From assembly GCA_945878695.1 (NCBI GenBank), contig CAMDXI010000009.1:1-48805 (forward strand): a stretch of DNA of 48,805 bases. Reading direction: 5' to 3'. The translations under genes and the position numbers were made by a program. This DNA is from Methylotenera oryzisoli. Lineage in GTDB: Bacteria; Pseudomonadota; Gammaproteobacteria; Burkholderiales; Methylophilaceae. The notes beneath the pieces are model-generated. The model had not been told where the DNA came from and did not search any database. It saw only the letters and a list, made by a program, of their open reading frames with translations. Position 1 is the first letter of the stretch. Each line of letters starts with the position of its first letter. Positions 9,842-19,072 of the stretch are shown piece after piece.

Positions 9842-11152
9842 ATGTCCATTGATTTATTTGCAGCCCCTAGCCCAGTTGCACCGCTGGCTGAACAGTTGCG
9901 ACCCACTACCCTAGATGAGGTGGTGGGGCAATCGCATTTGTTGGCAGCCAACAAGCCGCTGCGCTTGGCTTTTCAGTCCGGCAAACTGCCGTCCATGATA
10001 TTGTGGGGGCCGCCTGGCGTGGGTAAAACCACTTTGGCTAGATTGATAGCCAACACCGCCGATGCCGACTTTATTCCTATTTCAGCGGTTTTATCCGGCA
10101 TTAAAGACATCCGTGAGGCCGTGGAGCGGGCCGAGCACACCTTGCAGCAATCCGGTCGCAAAACCATTTTGTTTGTGGACGAGGTGCACCGCTTTAATAA
10201 GGGTCAGCAAGATGCCTTTTTGCCGTATGTGGAGAGTGGCCTCATTACCTTTATCGGCGCCACCACAGAGAATCCCTCGTTTGAGGTCAACAGTGCGCTA
10301 TTAAGCCGTTCGCAAGTGTTTGTCTTGAACGCTTTGTCCGATGAGGAATTAGGCGTTTTGCTGGATAGGGCGCAAGCCTTGGTAGCGGCTAAAGTTGATG
10401 TGAGTGCGGAAGCGCGCGAGCAGATCATCTCTTATGCCGATGGCGACGCGCGCCGATTGCTAAACTTTTTAGAAGGTTTGTTCAATGCGGCAGACAGTGC
10501 CGGGGTAACGGCCATCGATCTGGCCTTTTTACAAACCACCATGGCCAGCAAGATGCGTCGCTTTGATAAGGGTGGCGAGGCATTTTACGATCAGATTTCG
10601 GCTTTGCATAAATCGGTGCGCGGTTCCAATCCGGATGCCGCCTTGTATTGGTTTTTACGCATGCTAGATGGCGGTGCCGATCCCTTGTATTTAGGCCGAC
10701 GCATAGTGCGCATGGCCATAGAAGACATTGGTTTGGCCGATCCACGGGCACAAAGCATGTGCTTGGAGGCCTGTCAGATTTTTGAGCGTTTGGGCACGCC
10801 TGAAGGCGAGTTAGCCTTGGCTAACGCGGTTATTTATTTGGCCGTGGCACCGAAAAGCAACGCGGCTTACCAAGCTTACAATCAAGCCAAGGCTTTTGTC
10901 GCCAACGGCGACTCCAGCCCCGTGCCTTTGCACCTCAGAAACGCGCCCACCAAACTCATGAAAGACTTGGACTACGGCAAGGCCTACCGTTATGCCCATA
11001 ATGAACCGGAGGCTTATGCGGCTGGGGTAGATTATTTCCCGGATGGATTAACGCCGCCGCCATTTTATATCCCCACGCCGCGCGGCTTAGAAGGTAAAAT
11101 TACGGAAAAATTAGCGCACTTACGTGATTTGGATAAAAAAGCAAAAAAATAG
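9842..11152 (+). CDS. rarA: Replication-associated recombination ATPase RarA (MgsA)
   Basis: 436 residues, AAA+ clamp-loader family. The N-terminus MSIDLF is typical. Walker [10 protein letters not shown] lies near 55-63 and Walker B LFVDEVHRFNK near 110-120. Sensor 1 IGATTENPSFEVN follows. The C-terminal half contains the MgsA tetramerisation region (VRGSNPDAALYW, EDIGLADP). It acts at stalled replication forks with SSB. It lies between lolA/fecR and serS, a conserved neighbourhood. Confidence 0.94.
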   Translation: MSIDLFAAPSPVAPLAEQLRPTTLDEVVGQSHLLAANKPLRLAFQSGKLPSMILWGPPGVGKTTLARLIANTADADFIPISAVLSGIKDIREAVERAEHTLQQSGRKTILFVDEVHRFNKGQQDAFLPYVESGLITFIGATTENPSFEVNSALLSRSQVFVLNALSDEELGVLLDRAQALVAAKVDVSAEAREQIISYADGDARRLLNFLEGLFNAADSAGVTAIDLAFLQTTMASKMRRFDKGGEAFYDQISALHKSVRGSNPDAALYWFLRMLDGGADPLYLGRRIVRMAIEDIGLADPRAQSMCLEACQIFERLGTPEGELALANAVIYLAVAPKSNAAYQAYNQAKAFVANGDSSPVPLHLRNAPTKLMKDLDYGKAYRYAHNEPEAYAAGVDYFPDGLTPPPFYIPTPRGLEGKITEKLAHLRDLDKKAKK

Positions 11153-11191
11153 CTCAATTGGCCGCTTAGAGCCAAGTGATATCAGGTTTAG

Positions 11192-12478
<1,287 letters not shown>

Positions 12479-12491
12479 ATTGGCCGTTTTC

Positions 12492-13928
12492 TTAAGCAGC
12501 AAAGGCCAATTTAAACAGGTTTAGATCGATGCCATTTTTAGGTTGCTGGCGTTCCAATATGCGCTGGTAGCTGCGCACCGATTCAACAAACACCACTGGC
12601 GCACCGCCACTGGCATAGCCGTATTTCACTGTATTGTAGTATTCCGGATGCTTTAATAAAACCAAGGTCTTTTTCACGTCTGCCCAGCTGTCTGGGTTAA
12701 GGTTTAGGCGTGCAGCCAGCACCCTGGCGTCTTCAACGTGGGCATAGCCTATGTTGTAGGCTGCCAAGGCCATGTAAGTGCGATCCGGTTCGGGTATCCT
12801 ATCGGGCACGGTGTCTATCAGTTTGAGCAAATATTTAGCGCCAGCTGGGATGCTTTGTTTGGGATCCAGCCTATCGGTCACACCCATTAAGTCAGCCGTT
12901 TCTTCGGTTAGCATCATCAAGCCACGCACGTTGGTGGGCGAGGTGTTGTAGGTGTCCCAATGCGATTCGCGGTAACTCAAGGCGGCCAGCAAACGCCAGT
13001 CTATGCCGGTGATGTTTTCCGCTTGTTTAAATAAGCGTTGGTATTTGGGTAGCAAGCTGTTGCAATCCTTGAGGAAAGTGCTGACATCCAGGGTGTTGAG
13101 CCGCTCATTGTGACCGTAATAGCGGTCCAATAAATTGCGTAAGCTGCCGTCGGCTTTAATCTTGGCAAAAAAAGCCTGCACATTGCGCACCAAGCGTGGG
13201 TCGGCATTTTTCGACATGGCCCAAGCGATGCGATCGCTAGGACCTATGTTCATGGCCACGTCTAGGTTGGGGTAATGGTTTTGCATTAAGGCCGCTAAAT
13301 GGCTATCAGCCACGGTGTAATCTAGTAGGCCATCCGCCACTTCTTCTAGCAGTGATTCGGTATTGGTTTGATTTACTTCTGCCCATTTCAGCCCAGGGTG
13401 GCTTTTTTGCAATTGCATTAAGCGTTCTGCGTAGCTTGTGCCTTTGGGTACGCTGATTTTTTTACCCAGTAGCGCATTGAAATTCTGCGGTTTTTTATTC
13501 AATTCATTATTGAAAATAAGTTGCTGCTGGGTTTCTTGGTAAGGGATGGAAAACTGCACTTGGTGCTTGCGTAATGGCGTGATGCTTAGGTTGGCCGCCG
13601 CAATGTGGGCTTTATTTTTTAATACGCTGGGTATGACTTCGCTGATGCTGTTGGCTAAGACAAAGCGTATCTCGTGGTTAGGGTAGTAGTCGCGAACAAA
13701 CATCACCGCCAAGTCATATTCTATGCCAGCCGGTTGGTTATCGTTGCCTAGGTAATAGGTAGTGGGGCCATTGTGCGTGACAAAGACTAATTCTTTTTTG
13801 TTTGGATCGATGCGCGGCGCGATATCCACGGCATTGCGTGGCAGGTAGGCCAATAGCAAGGCAAAAGCCAGCAACAGGCATAAAACAGCCAAGTTGCGGG
13901 GTTTGCTGAAAAAGTTACCTAAGCCCAA
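12492..13928 (-). CDS. mltF: MltF-like lytic murein transglycosylase
   Basis: 478 residues. An N-terminal membrane segment (about 12-28) is followed by a type 3 solute-binding-like domain (about 48-270). The C-terminal SLT domain contains ALSYRESHWD near 315-325 (catalytic Glu in YRES), then GLMMLT and ALAAYNIGYAHVEDAR. This domain order is that of MltF, which cleaves peptidoglycan glycan strands in the cell envelope. The start is TTG and overlaps the end of rpiA by 10 bp, implying coupling. No better start is seen before the hydrophobic segment. Confidence 0.88.
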   Translation of the reverse strand: MGLGNFFSKPRNLAVLCLLLAFALLLAYLPRNAVDIAPRIDPNKKELVFVTHNGPTTYYLGNDNQPAGIEYDLAVMFVRDYYPNHEIRFVLANSISEVIPSVLKNKAHIAAANLSITPLRKHQVQFSIPYQETQQQLIFNNELNKKPQNFNALLGKKISVPKGTSYAERLMQLQKSHPGLKWAEVNQTNTESLLEEVADGLLDYTVADSHLAALMQNHYPNLDVAMNIGPSDRIAWAMSKNADPRLVRNVQAFFAKIKADGSLRNLLDRYYGHNERLNTLDVSTFLKDCNSLLPKYQRLFKQAENITGIDWRLLAALSYRESHWDTYNTSPTNVRGLMMLTEETADLMGVTDRLDPKQSIPAGAKYLLKLIDTVPDRIPEPDRTYMALAAYNIGYAHVEDARVLAARLNLNPDSWADVKKTLVLLKHPEYYNTVKYGYASGGAPVVFVESVRSYQRILERQQPKNGIDLNLFKLAFAA

Positions 13929-14596
13929 TGCTCGCTAACCTTGCCGTTTTCTGCAATCAATAAGGCGTCACACAAGCCACAAAAAATGCCGTGCTCGACG
14001 ACGCCTGGGACGTTGTTAATCACTTGGTTTAAGGCGACGGCATCTTGCCTGCGCTCAAATTGCATGTCCAATACCAAGCTGCCGTGTGAAGTGACCCACA
14101 GTCCGTCTTTGTTGGTGTTGGGGCGTAGGTCGCCCACCCCACCAAAGGCTTCTAAGCTACGCTTGGCTAATTGCCAAGCATTGGGCATGACCTCTATGGG
14201 AATGGCAAATTTTTGACCTAGGTAATCCACCCGTTTGCTGGCTTCGGCCACGGCGATAAAGGTTTTGGCGGCTTGCGCTAGCAATTTCTCTTTAACTAAA
14301 TCGCTGCCGCGGCCTTTCAGCAAGCATCTATCACTGGTGAATTCATCGGCGCCGTCTACGTATAAATCAATCGTGCTTAATTGCTCAATGGCGATGCTGG
14401 GTAATTGCAAGGAGTGGGCATAAATGGCGCTGGTCAACGAACTGGCCACGGTGGTGATTTTTAAGGCCTCTTCGCGTTGGCGTCTAGCCAATTCGGCGAT
14501 GAAGTAATTGGCTGTGGAGCCAGTGCCTAAGCCAACCAGCATACCACTTTTAACGTGTTGTGCTGCCGCTAGGGCAACAGATTGTTTATCGTTCAC
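13919..14596 (-). CDS. rpiA: Ribose-5-phosphate isomerase A
   Basis: 225 residues, normal length. GLGTGSTA is near 22-29, DGADEF near 81-86 and LKGRGSDLVKEK near 93-104; the last two hold the catalytic acidic residue and lysine. It interconverts ribose 5-phosphate and ribulose 5-phosphate. In this organism it belongs to the regeneration branch of the RuMP cycle as well as the pentose phosphate pathway. Start codon GTG. A palindrome lies about 40-50 bp upstream. Confidence 0.95.
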   Translation of the reverse strand: MNDKQSVALAAAQHVKSGMLVGLGTGSTANYFIAELARRQREEALKITTVASSLTSAIYAHSLQLPSIAIEQLSTIDLYVDGADEFTSDRCLLKGRGSDLVKEKLLAQAAKTFIAVAEASKRVDYLGQKFAIPIEVMPNAWQLAKRSLEAFGGVGDLRPNTNKDGLWVTSHGSLVLDMQFERRQDAVALNQVINNVPGVVEHGIFCGLCDALLIAENGKVSEHWA

Positions 14597-14632
14597 GTCG
14601 CTTTATCTCCAAGCTAAGGGCTTTTCTAGTTA

Positions 14633-14647
14633 GCGTTATGATAACGC
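14633..14647. promoter_or_regulatory. Palindrome upstream of rpiA
   Basis: GCGTTAT-G-ATAACGC, two perfect 7-bp arms around one base, centred about 44 bp upstream of the rpiA start codon. The position suits an operator or part of the promoter. No regulator is identified. Confidence 0.35.
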
Positions 14648-14668
14648 GATTAGGCTGTTTTAGGCATT

Positions 14669-14697
14669 AAAAAAGGAGCTTGTTCGCTCCCTTTTTA
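14669..14697 (-). terminator. Intrinsic terminator downstream of efp
   Basis: Read on the minus strand: GGGAGC, loop GAACAA, GCTCC, then a run of T. The hairpin begins about 30 bp after the efp stop and separates efp from rpiA. Confidence 0.8.
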
Positions 14698-14729
14698 TCT
14701 GCATTGCTACGGCTTTATGAAGCCGACAT

Positions 14730-15290
14730 TTATTTTAAAACGCGGTTTCTGTATTCGCCGGTACGGGTGTCGATTTCAATCTTGTCACCTTGTGCACAGA
14801 ATAAAGGTACTGGCAATTCAAAGCCTGAAGCCAATTTAGCCGGTTTCATTACTTTACCTGAGGTGTCGCCTTTAACCGCTGGTTCGGTGTAAGTGATTTC
14901 ACGCACTACGGTGGTTGGCAATTCAACAGAGATGGCTTTTTCGTTGTAAAAACGGATGTCTACTGGCATGCCGTCTTCTAGGTAGGGAAGCACGTCTTCC
15001 ATGAATTCCGCATCCACATCGTATTGGTTGTAATCGGCATCCATGAACACATAGCTTGGATCGGCAAAGTAAGAGTAGGTCGCTTCTTTTTTCTCTAAAA
15101 TAACGACTTCAAATTTGTCGCCGGCACCGTAAATGGTTTCGCTAGGCGTGTCGGTTAACAAGTTTTTAAATTTCATTTTTACTACAGCCGTGCTACGACC
15201 AGATTTGGTGTATTCGGCTTTAACCACGACCAATGGGTCACTGCCGACCATAATCACATTACCGGCGCGAAGTTCTTGTGCTGTTTTCAT
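14730..15290 (-). CDS. efp: Translation elongation factor EF-P (Arg32 type)
   Basis: 186 residues with the three-domain EF-P architecture (KOW-like N-terminus, two OB folds; C-terminal [13 protein letters not shown]). It relieves ribosome stalling at polyproline stretches. The loop that reaches the peptidyl-transferase centre reads YTKSGRS, with R32 at the tip. Arg32 marks the rhamnosylated EF-P class rather than the lysine class modified by EpmA/B. The modifying enzyme EarP is encoded immediately upstream on the same strand. A separate promoter lies in the 117-bp gap, so efp can be made independently of earP. Confidence 0.97.
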   Translation of the reverse strand: MKTAQELRAGNVIMVGSDPLVVVKAEYTKSGRSTAVVKMKFKNLLTDTPSETIYGAGDKFEVVILEKKEATYSYFADPSYVFMDADYNQYDVDAEFMEDVLPYLEDGMPVDIRFYNEKAISVELPTTVVREITYTEPAVKGDTSGKVMKPAKLASGFELPVPLFCAQGDKIEIDTRTGEYRNRVLK

Positions 15291-15319
15291 AAATTTTCCC
15301 TGCCAAAATAAGGGGTTAG

Positions 15320-15348
15320 TAAATAGTTAAGTGCTGCGCTTATGTTAA
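15320..15348 (-). promoter_or_regulatory. Candidate sigma-70 promoter of efp
   Basis: On the minus strand TTAACA (15343-15348), a 17-bp spacer, and TATTTA (15320-15325), about 30 bp upstream of the ATG. Both hexamers are imperfect but the spacing is ideal, and an earP terminator-like hairpin lies just upstream. Confidence 0.45.
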
Positions 15349-15351
15349 GAA

Positions 15352-15373
15352 AAAACCATTTAAAAATGGTTTT
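15352..15373 (-). terminator. Terminator-like hairpin after earP
   Basis: AAAACCATTT-AA-AAATGGTTTT, a perfect 10-bp stem followed on the minus strand by further T bases. It lies 35 bp past the earP stop. The stem is A/T-rich, so termination may be partial. Confidence 0.6.
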
Positions 15374-15407
15374 AAAAAGATCGTAGGCTTAGCAACAAAG
15401 GCGCGAA

Positions 15408-16568
15408 TTATACCTTATTTTCTGTTAATTTTTCATTAAAACTCAGCAATTTGCTGAGCAAATCCGGCTGCTTGGCCAGCCTATTCGCTTCCGCTAGCGC
15501 ATGCTCCTTAGCTAGGCTTAGGGCCTGCATGAGCTCAGTAAAAATCGTGCTGTCGTGGGTTTTGGCCTCCGACCAAGCATAATGGGCTGCAGTCAATAGG
15601 GTGCTTAATTCTGGGTTGGCCTGCTTGCTGTAGCGATCTAAAAAAGCCTGCATTTTCTTTAAATGCGTGCCTTCCTCTTGTATATAGGGCTGCCAAATAA
15701 AGGCTTGTCCTGCCCAGATGGCGCGCACCCAACTGTCTTCGCCGCGCACAAAATTGCAGTCGCATGACCAAAGCAAGCGATCGTAATTGGCTTGGCTTAA
15801 GAAGGGTATAGGCTGCACGGTGATGTTGTGCTTATTCAAGCTTAGCCCAGCACCCCGTGCGAAATCCGGGAAGAGGTCGGCTGTGCTGCGTAGCAGGCTG
15901 GTTGGAAAGAATAGGGTGACCGCTTGATCCAAGCTATGCAAGCCGGTTAGCAAGCATGGGACGTTGGCTTGCGGGTAGCAAAATAATGAAATCTTAAGGC
16001 TGTTTTCTATGGCTGCCGTGCCTTGCTCACAGCCCAGTGCTTGCCAAAATCGGCTTTGTGCCTGGGTGTCCTTGCTGTAAGCGATGCGCTTAGCGATAAG
16101 GTCGCGCTCGCGTAGTAAACCGCCGGTGTTTATTTCAAAGCCAGGAAAGAAAAAATGCTTGGTGATGGGCATTTGCACTTGCGGGGAGGGTTTGCCATGA
16201 AAATCGGCCACCCAGTCCTCGGCGGACAAGTAATCTAGGTTAATCCAATGCGATTGCTGCGACAACATTTTTTCCAGATAAGCTAGGGGTAAGCCGCATG
16301 AAAAAGTCTCTAGCACGGTAGCGGCTGGCATGATGGCCTCGTTTGGCCAAGTGCAGACCGTCACGCCGGCAATGTTTTGTTGCGCTAGCTTGGTGTTTAA
16401 TTGCGGCACAATGTGGGCGGCAGCCTGCATGTCGTCTATGAATAGGCGCACCCTAAATGCTTGTTCATTTGCCAATTGCTGGCATAAGCGCCAACACACC
16501 CCAATGTCGCCATGGTTGTCGACAATCTTGCAAAATACATCCCAAGTTTGTAAGGCGGATTTGTTCAC
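15408..16568 (-). CDS. earP: EF-P arginine rhamnosyltransferase EarP
   Basis: 386 residues, the single-domain EarP family (GT-B glycosyltransferase). It moves rhamnose from dTDP-L-rhamnose to Arg32 of EF-P. The N-terminal motif VDNHGDIGVCWRL carries D17 and D21, corresponding to the conserved catalytic aspartates of the family. The nucleotide-binding region FVRGEDSWVRAIWAG lies near 273-287. Start codon GTG, only 3 bp after the greB stop, so greB and earP are coupled. dTDP-rhamnose synthesis genes are not in the window. Confidence 0.93.
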   Translation of the reverse strand: MNKSALQTWDVFCKIVDNHGDIGVCWRLCQQLANEQAFRVRLFIDDMQAAAHIVPQLNTKLAQQNIAGVTVCTWPNEAIMPAATVLETFSCGLPLAYLEKMLSQQSHWINLDYLSAEDWVADFHGKPSPQVQMPITKHFFFPGFEINTGGLLRERDLIAKRIAYSKDTQAQSRFWQALGCEQGTAAIENSLKISLFCYPQANVPCLLTGLHSLDQAVTLFFPTSLLRSTADLFPDFARGAGLSLNKHNITVQPIPFLSQANYDRLLWSCDCNFVRGEDSWVRAIWAGQAFIWQPYIQEEGTHLKKMQAFLDRYSKQANPELSTLLTAAHYAWSEAKTHDSTIFTELMQALSLAKEHALAEANRLAKQPDLLSKLLSFNEKLTENKV

Positions 16569-16571
16569 GAT

Positions 16572-17084
16572 TTAAGAGGGTTTGCTGCCATCTAGTTCTG
16601 CCGCTTGGTAGCTCACTTCGACGATCTCGTATTGTTCATCACCGGCTGGCGTGCTGACCTTGATGACATCGCCTACTTGTTTGCCTAGCATGGCCTTGGC
16701 CAGTGGCGAGACCCAGCTGATGTAGCCTGCGGAGGGATTTAATTCGTCCTTGCCGACGATGCGGTAGCGATGTTCGCTGTCGTTTTTGAGAGCGAACAAG
16801 CTGACCCAGGCGCCAAAAAATACTTTTTCTAAGCCTTGTTGGGTGGCCGGATCAACAATGACGGCGGCGTCCATGCGCTGCATCAAGAAGCGTAAGCGGC
16901 TGTCGATTTGCCGTAAGCGGCGTTTGCCGTAAATGTAATCGCCGTTTTCGCTGCGGTCACCATTGCTGGCTGCCCATGACACCACCTTAACCAAGGCCGG
17001 TCGTTCCACCTTGAGCAGGGCCTGAAATTCCGCTTCAAGCGCGGCATGCCCTTGTGGGGTGATGTAATTTTTTTCGTCAGCCAT
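16572..17084 (-). CDS. greB: Transcription elongation factor GreB
   Basis: 170 residues: N-terminal coiled coil followed by an FKBP-like domain. The tip region NGDRSENGDYIYGKRRLR (about 41-58) holds the acidic residues that enter the RNA polymerase secondary channel. YIYGKRRLRQIDSRL favours GreB over GreA. It rescues backtracked polymerase by stimulating transcript cleavage. It sits between a small membrane protein gene and earP on the same strand. Confidence 0.92.
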   Translation of the reverse strand: MADEKNYITPQGHAALEAEFQALLKVERPALVKVVSWAASNGDRSENGDYIYGKRRLRQIDSRLRFLMQRMDAAVIVDPATQQGLEKVFFGAWVSLFALKNDSEHRYRIVGKDELNPSAGYISWVSPLAKAMLGKQVGDVIKVSTPAGDEQYEIVEVSYQAAELDGSKPS

Positions 17085-17099
17085 GGCTATGGGTATGGC

Positions 17100-17477
17100 T
17101 TACTTTTCCAGCACGATTAAGTCGTCGACAAAATAAGCCGTTTCGCCAAAGCAAGAAGAGGGGATGCCTTTGTGTTCTTGGTAGTGAATTTTGACCCTTA
17201 GGCCCATTGAGTCGTTTACTTTTTTGGCTACCGCGTCATCATGAACCGTGAAGAAAAACTTTTCTGCTTGGGTGCCTGGCATGGACACCAATACAATCTC
17301 GCCTTCCCAGGTTTTGCATAGGTAGCCTTTCAGCGAAAATTTTTGCACGTAGCCGGCACGCTCGCCTGAGGAGTAGACCCAGTTTAGGCTAGCCCAGGTG
17401 TATAAACTAAATAGCAGGGCGGGTAAAACGATTAGCCCAAGGCCGAACTTGATGGTGTTTTTAATTTTTAGGGACAT
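17100..17477 (-). CDS. Small membrane-anchored protein of unknown function
   Basis: 125 residues. One N-terminal membrane helix (about 10-30, GLGLIVLPALLFSLYTWASL) is followed by a soluble, probably periplasmic domain. SSGERAGYVQKFS and GYLCKTWEGE are its most striking motifs. I recall similar conserved proteins in betaproteobacteria, some carrying a misleading 6-phosphogluconate dehydrogenase label; nothing here supports that enzyme. Two cysteines (in YLCKTW and SSCFGE) could pair. It precedes greB by 15 bp on the same strand. Confidence 0.7.
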   Translation of the reverse strand: MSLKIKNTIKFGLGLIVLPALLFSLYTWASLNWVYSSGERAGYVQKFSLKGYLCKTWEGEIVLVSMPGTQAEKFFFTVHDDAVAKKVNDSMGLRVKIHYQEHKGIPSSCFGETAYFVDDLIVLEK

Positions 17478-17647
17478 GATTAAGCGTGTAGTAAACCTTG
17501 TTTGTTAATGCTTAGCGTATGCGACTGATAAGCGGAAGGGACTGGCTGAGTGAACCTTATGCATGGTGCCTAGTCAGTTACATTGAATTTAATTTTAACA
17601 CCTTAGTGCATTACTTGATCAAGCCTAAATTTTATAAGGGTGACATA

Positions 17648-18178
17648 ATGAAAAAACTGCTTTTATTCTTACTATTACTAGGAGCCACCAGCATGGCCAG
17701 TGCCGCTTGTAATGAGCTCTACAATCATGAGTTGACCACTCTGCAAGGTGAAAAAATCAAGCTGTGCGATCACCAAGATAAGGTTATTTTGGTGGTGAAT
17801 ACGGCTAGCAAATGCGGCTTTACCCCTCAGTTTGACGCCTTGGAGGGCTTGTACAGCAAATACAAAGACAATGGCTTGTTGGTTTTGGGTTTTCCTTCCA
17901 ACGACTTTAGGCAAGAGCCGGGTAGCGATAAGCAAATAGGCGATTTTTGTAAATTAACCTACGCGGTTAAATTCCCAATGATGAGCAAGAGCTCGGTAAC
18001 CGGTAGCAATGCCCATCCTTTATACAAGCAGTTGTTGGCTAAAACCGGTGATGCGCCGCAATGGAATTTTTACAAGTATTTGATATTGCCTGGTGGCAAG
18101 CAGGTGTATGCCTACGGCAGCATGACACAACCGGATTCGGCTGAAATTTTAAATAAAATCAAAGCCAACTTGAAGTAA
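17648..18178 (+). CDS. Exported glutathione peroxidase (Cys type)
   Basis: 176 residues from the ATG at 17648, which has an AAGGG ribosome site and begins a clear Sec signal peptide (about 1-19, ending SMASA). The open frame extends 43 codons further upstream, but that part looks non-coding. Peroxidase motifs: NTASKCGFTPQ with peroxidatic C56, FPSNDFRQEPGS with Q89, and WNFYKYL with the conserved Trp. A cysteine replaces selenocysteine, as usual in bacteria, so thioredoxin may be the true reductant. It is expected in the periplasm, detoxifying peroxides. A strong terminator follows. Confidence 0.92.
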   Translation: MKKLLLFLLLLGATSMASAACNELYNHELTTLQGEKIKLCDHQDKVILVVNTASKCGFTPQFDALEGLYSKYKDNGLLVLGFPSNDFRQEPGSDKQIGDFCKLTYAVKFPMMSKSSVTGSNAHPLYKQLLAKTGDAPQWNFYKYLILPGGKQVYAYGSMTQPDSAEILNKIKANLK

Positions 18179-18186
18179 GTGTGCAG

Positions 18187-18219
18187 CAATAAAAAAGGCG
18201 CTATAAAGCGCCTTTTTTT
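18187..18219 (+). terminator. Intrinsic terminator (gpx, possibly shared with ppsR)
   Basis: AAAAAAGGCGC-TATAAA-GCGCCTTTTTTT, with a strong GC stem and T-run. It lies between the convergent stops of the peroxidase and ppsR genes and is symmetrical enough to work in both directions. Confidence 0.85.
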
Positions 18220-18231
18220 CGTTTTCGGCAC

Positions 18232-19044
18232 TTAGCCCTGTGTTAGGTTGTGGGTCTTTTCCATGATGATGGCGGACAGCTCTTCTACTGAGCGGCTGGT
18301 GGAGTCTGCCCATGTGATCCCGGCATTACGCATGAGGTTTTCTGCGGTGGCAATTTCCTTACGGCAGTTCTCAAGCGAGGCGTAGAAGCTACCAAATCGG
18401 CGTTCGCTGCGCACGGCATGCAAACGTTCTGGTTTGATGGTTAAACCGAAGATTTTATCTAAATGCTTGTGCAAAATTGCCGGTAGGGTGCCGCGTTCAA
18501 AGTCTTCAGGAATCAAGGGGTAGTTGGCGGCTTTAATGCCAAACTGCATGGCCAAGTAAACGCTGGTGGGGGTTTTGCCGCAACGGGATACGCCGACCAA
18601 GATGACTTGCGCTTCCTCTAAGCCAGAATTGGTCATGCCGTCATCGTGGTTTAGGGTGAAGTTAACCGCTTCCATGCGGTCATTGTATTTGCTGCCCATG
18701 ACGCTATGGGCAATGCCGGCGCCAGTTAGGGGTTGTTGGGCTAATTCCACCCCAAGTGGATCGATAAAAGTGCTGAACAAATCAATAAAATAGGCGTTGG
18801 ATTTCTTTAAGGCATTGCGTAGCTCTATGCTACCAATCGACATGATGACCACAGGCCGGCCGCCATTGACTTCCGCTGCTTGCAGAATGGCCTCTTGCGC
18901 CAGCTTGATTTTATCTAGGGTGTCGGTAAACGGCATGCGCACTTGGGTGAAGCTGGTGCTAGGAAAATGCTCCAGTAATTTACCCAAGGCGCCGGCGGTG
19001 ATGCCGGTACCGTCTGAGATGAAAAAAACGGTCCGATTGATCAT
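18232..19044 (-). CDS. ppsR: PEP synthase regulatory protein (bifunctional kinase/pyrophosphorylase)
   Basis: 270 residues, DUF299 family. SDGTGITA is near 10-17 and the P-loop GVSRCGKTPTS near 151-161. It inactivates PEP synthase by ADP-dependent phosphorylation of a threonine beside the catalytic histidine, and reactivates it by Pi-dependent dephosphorylation. It lies 28 bp downstream of ppsA on the same strand, so target and regulator are coexpressed. Confidence 0.93.
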   Translation of the reverse strand: MINRTVFFISDGTGITAGALGKLLEHFPSTSFTQVRMPFTDTLDKIKLAQEAILQAAEVNGGRPVVIMSIGSIELRNALKKSNAYFIDLFSTFIDPLGVELAQQPLTGAGIAHSVMGSKYNDRMEAVNFTLNHDDGMTNSGLEEAQVILVGVSRCGKTPTSVYLAMQFGIKAANYPLIPEDFERGTLPAILHKHLDKIFGLTIKPERLHAVRSERRFGSFYASLENCRKEIATAENLMRNAGITWADSTSRSVEELSAIIMEKTHNLTQG

Positions 19045-19072
19045 GGCTGCCTAATAAGCTTGCTGTGCACGC

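Noticed and set aside
17519-17647. Upstream extension of the glutathione peroxidase frame by 43 codons
   Set aside because: The ATG at 17648 has a good ribosome site and begins a signal peptide; the extension has no coding character and would bury the signal.
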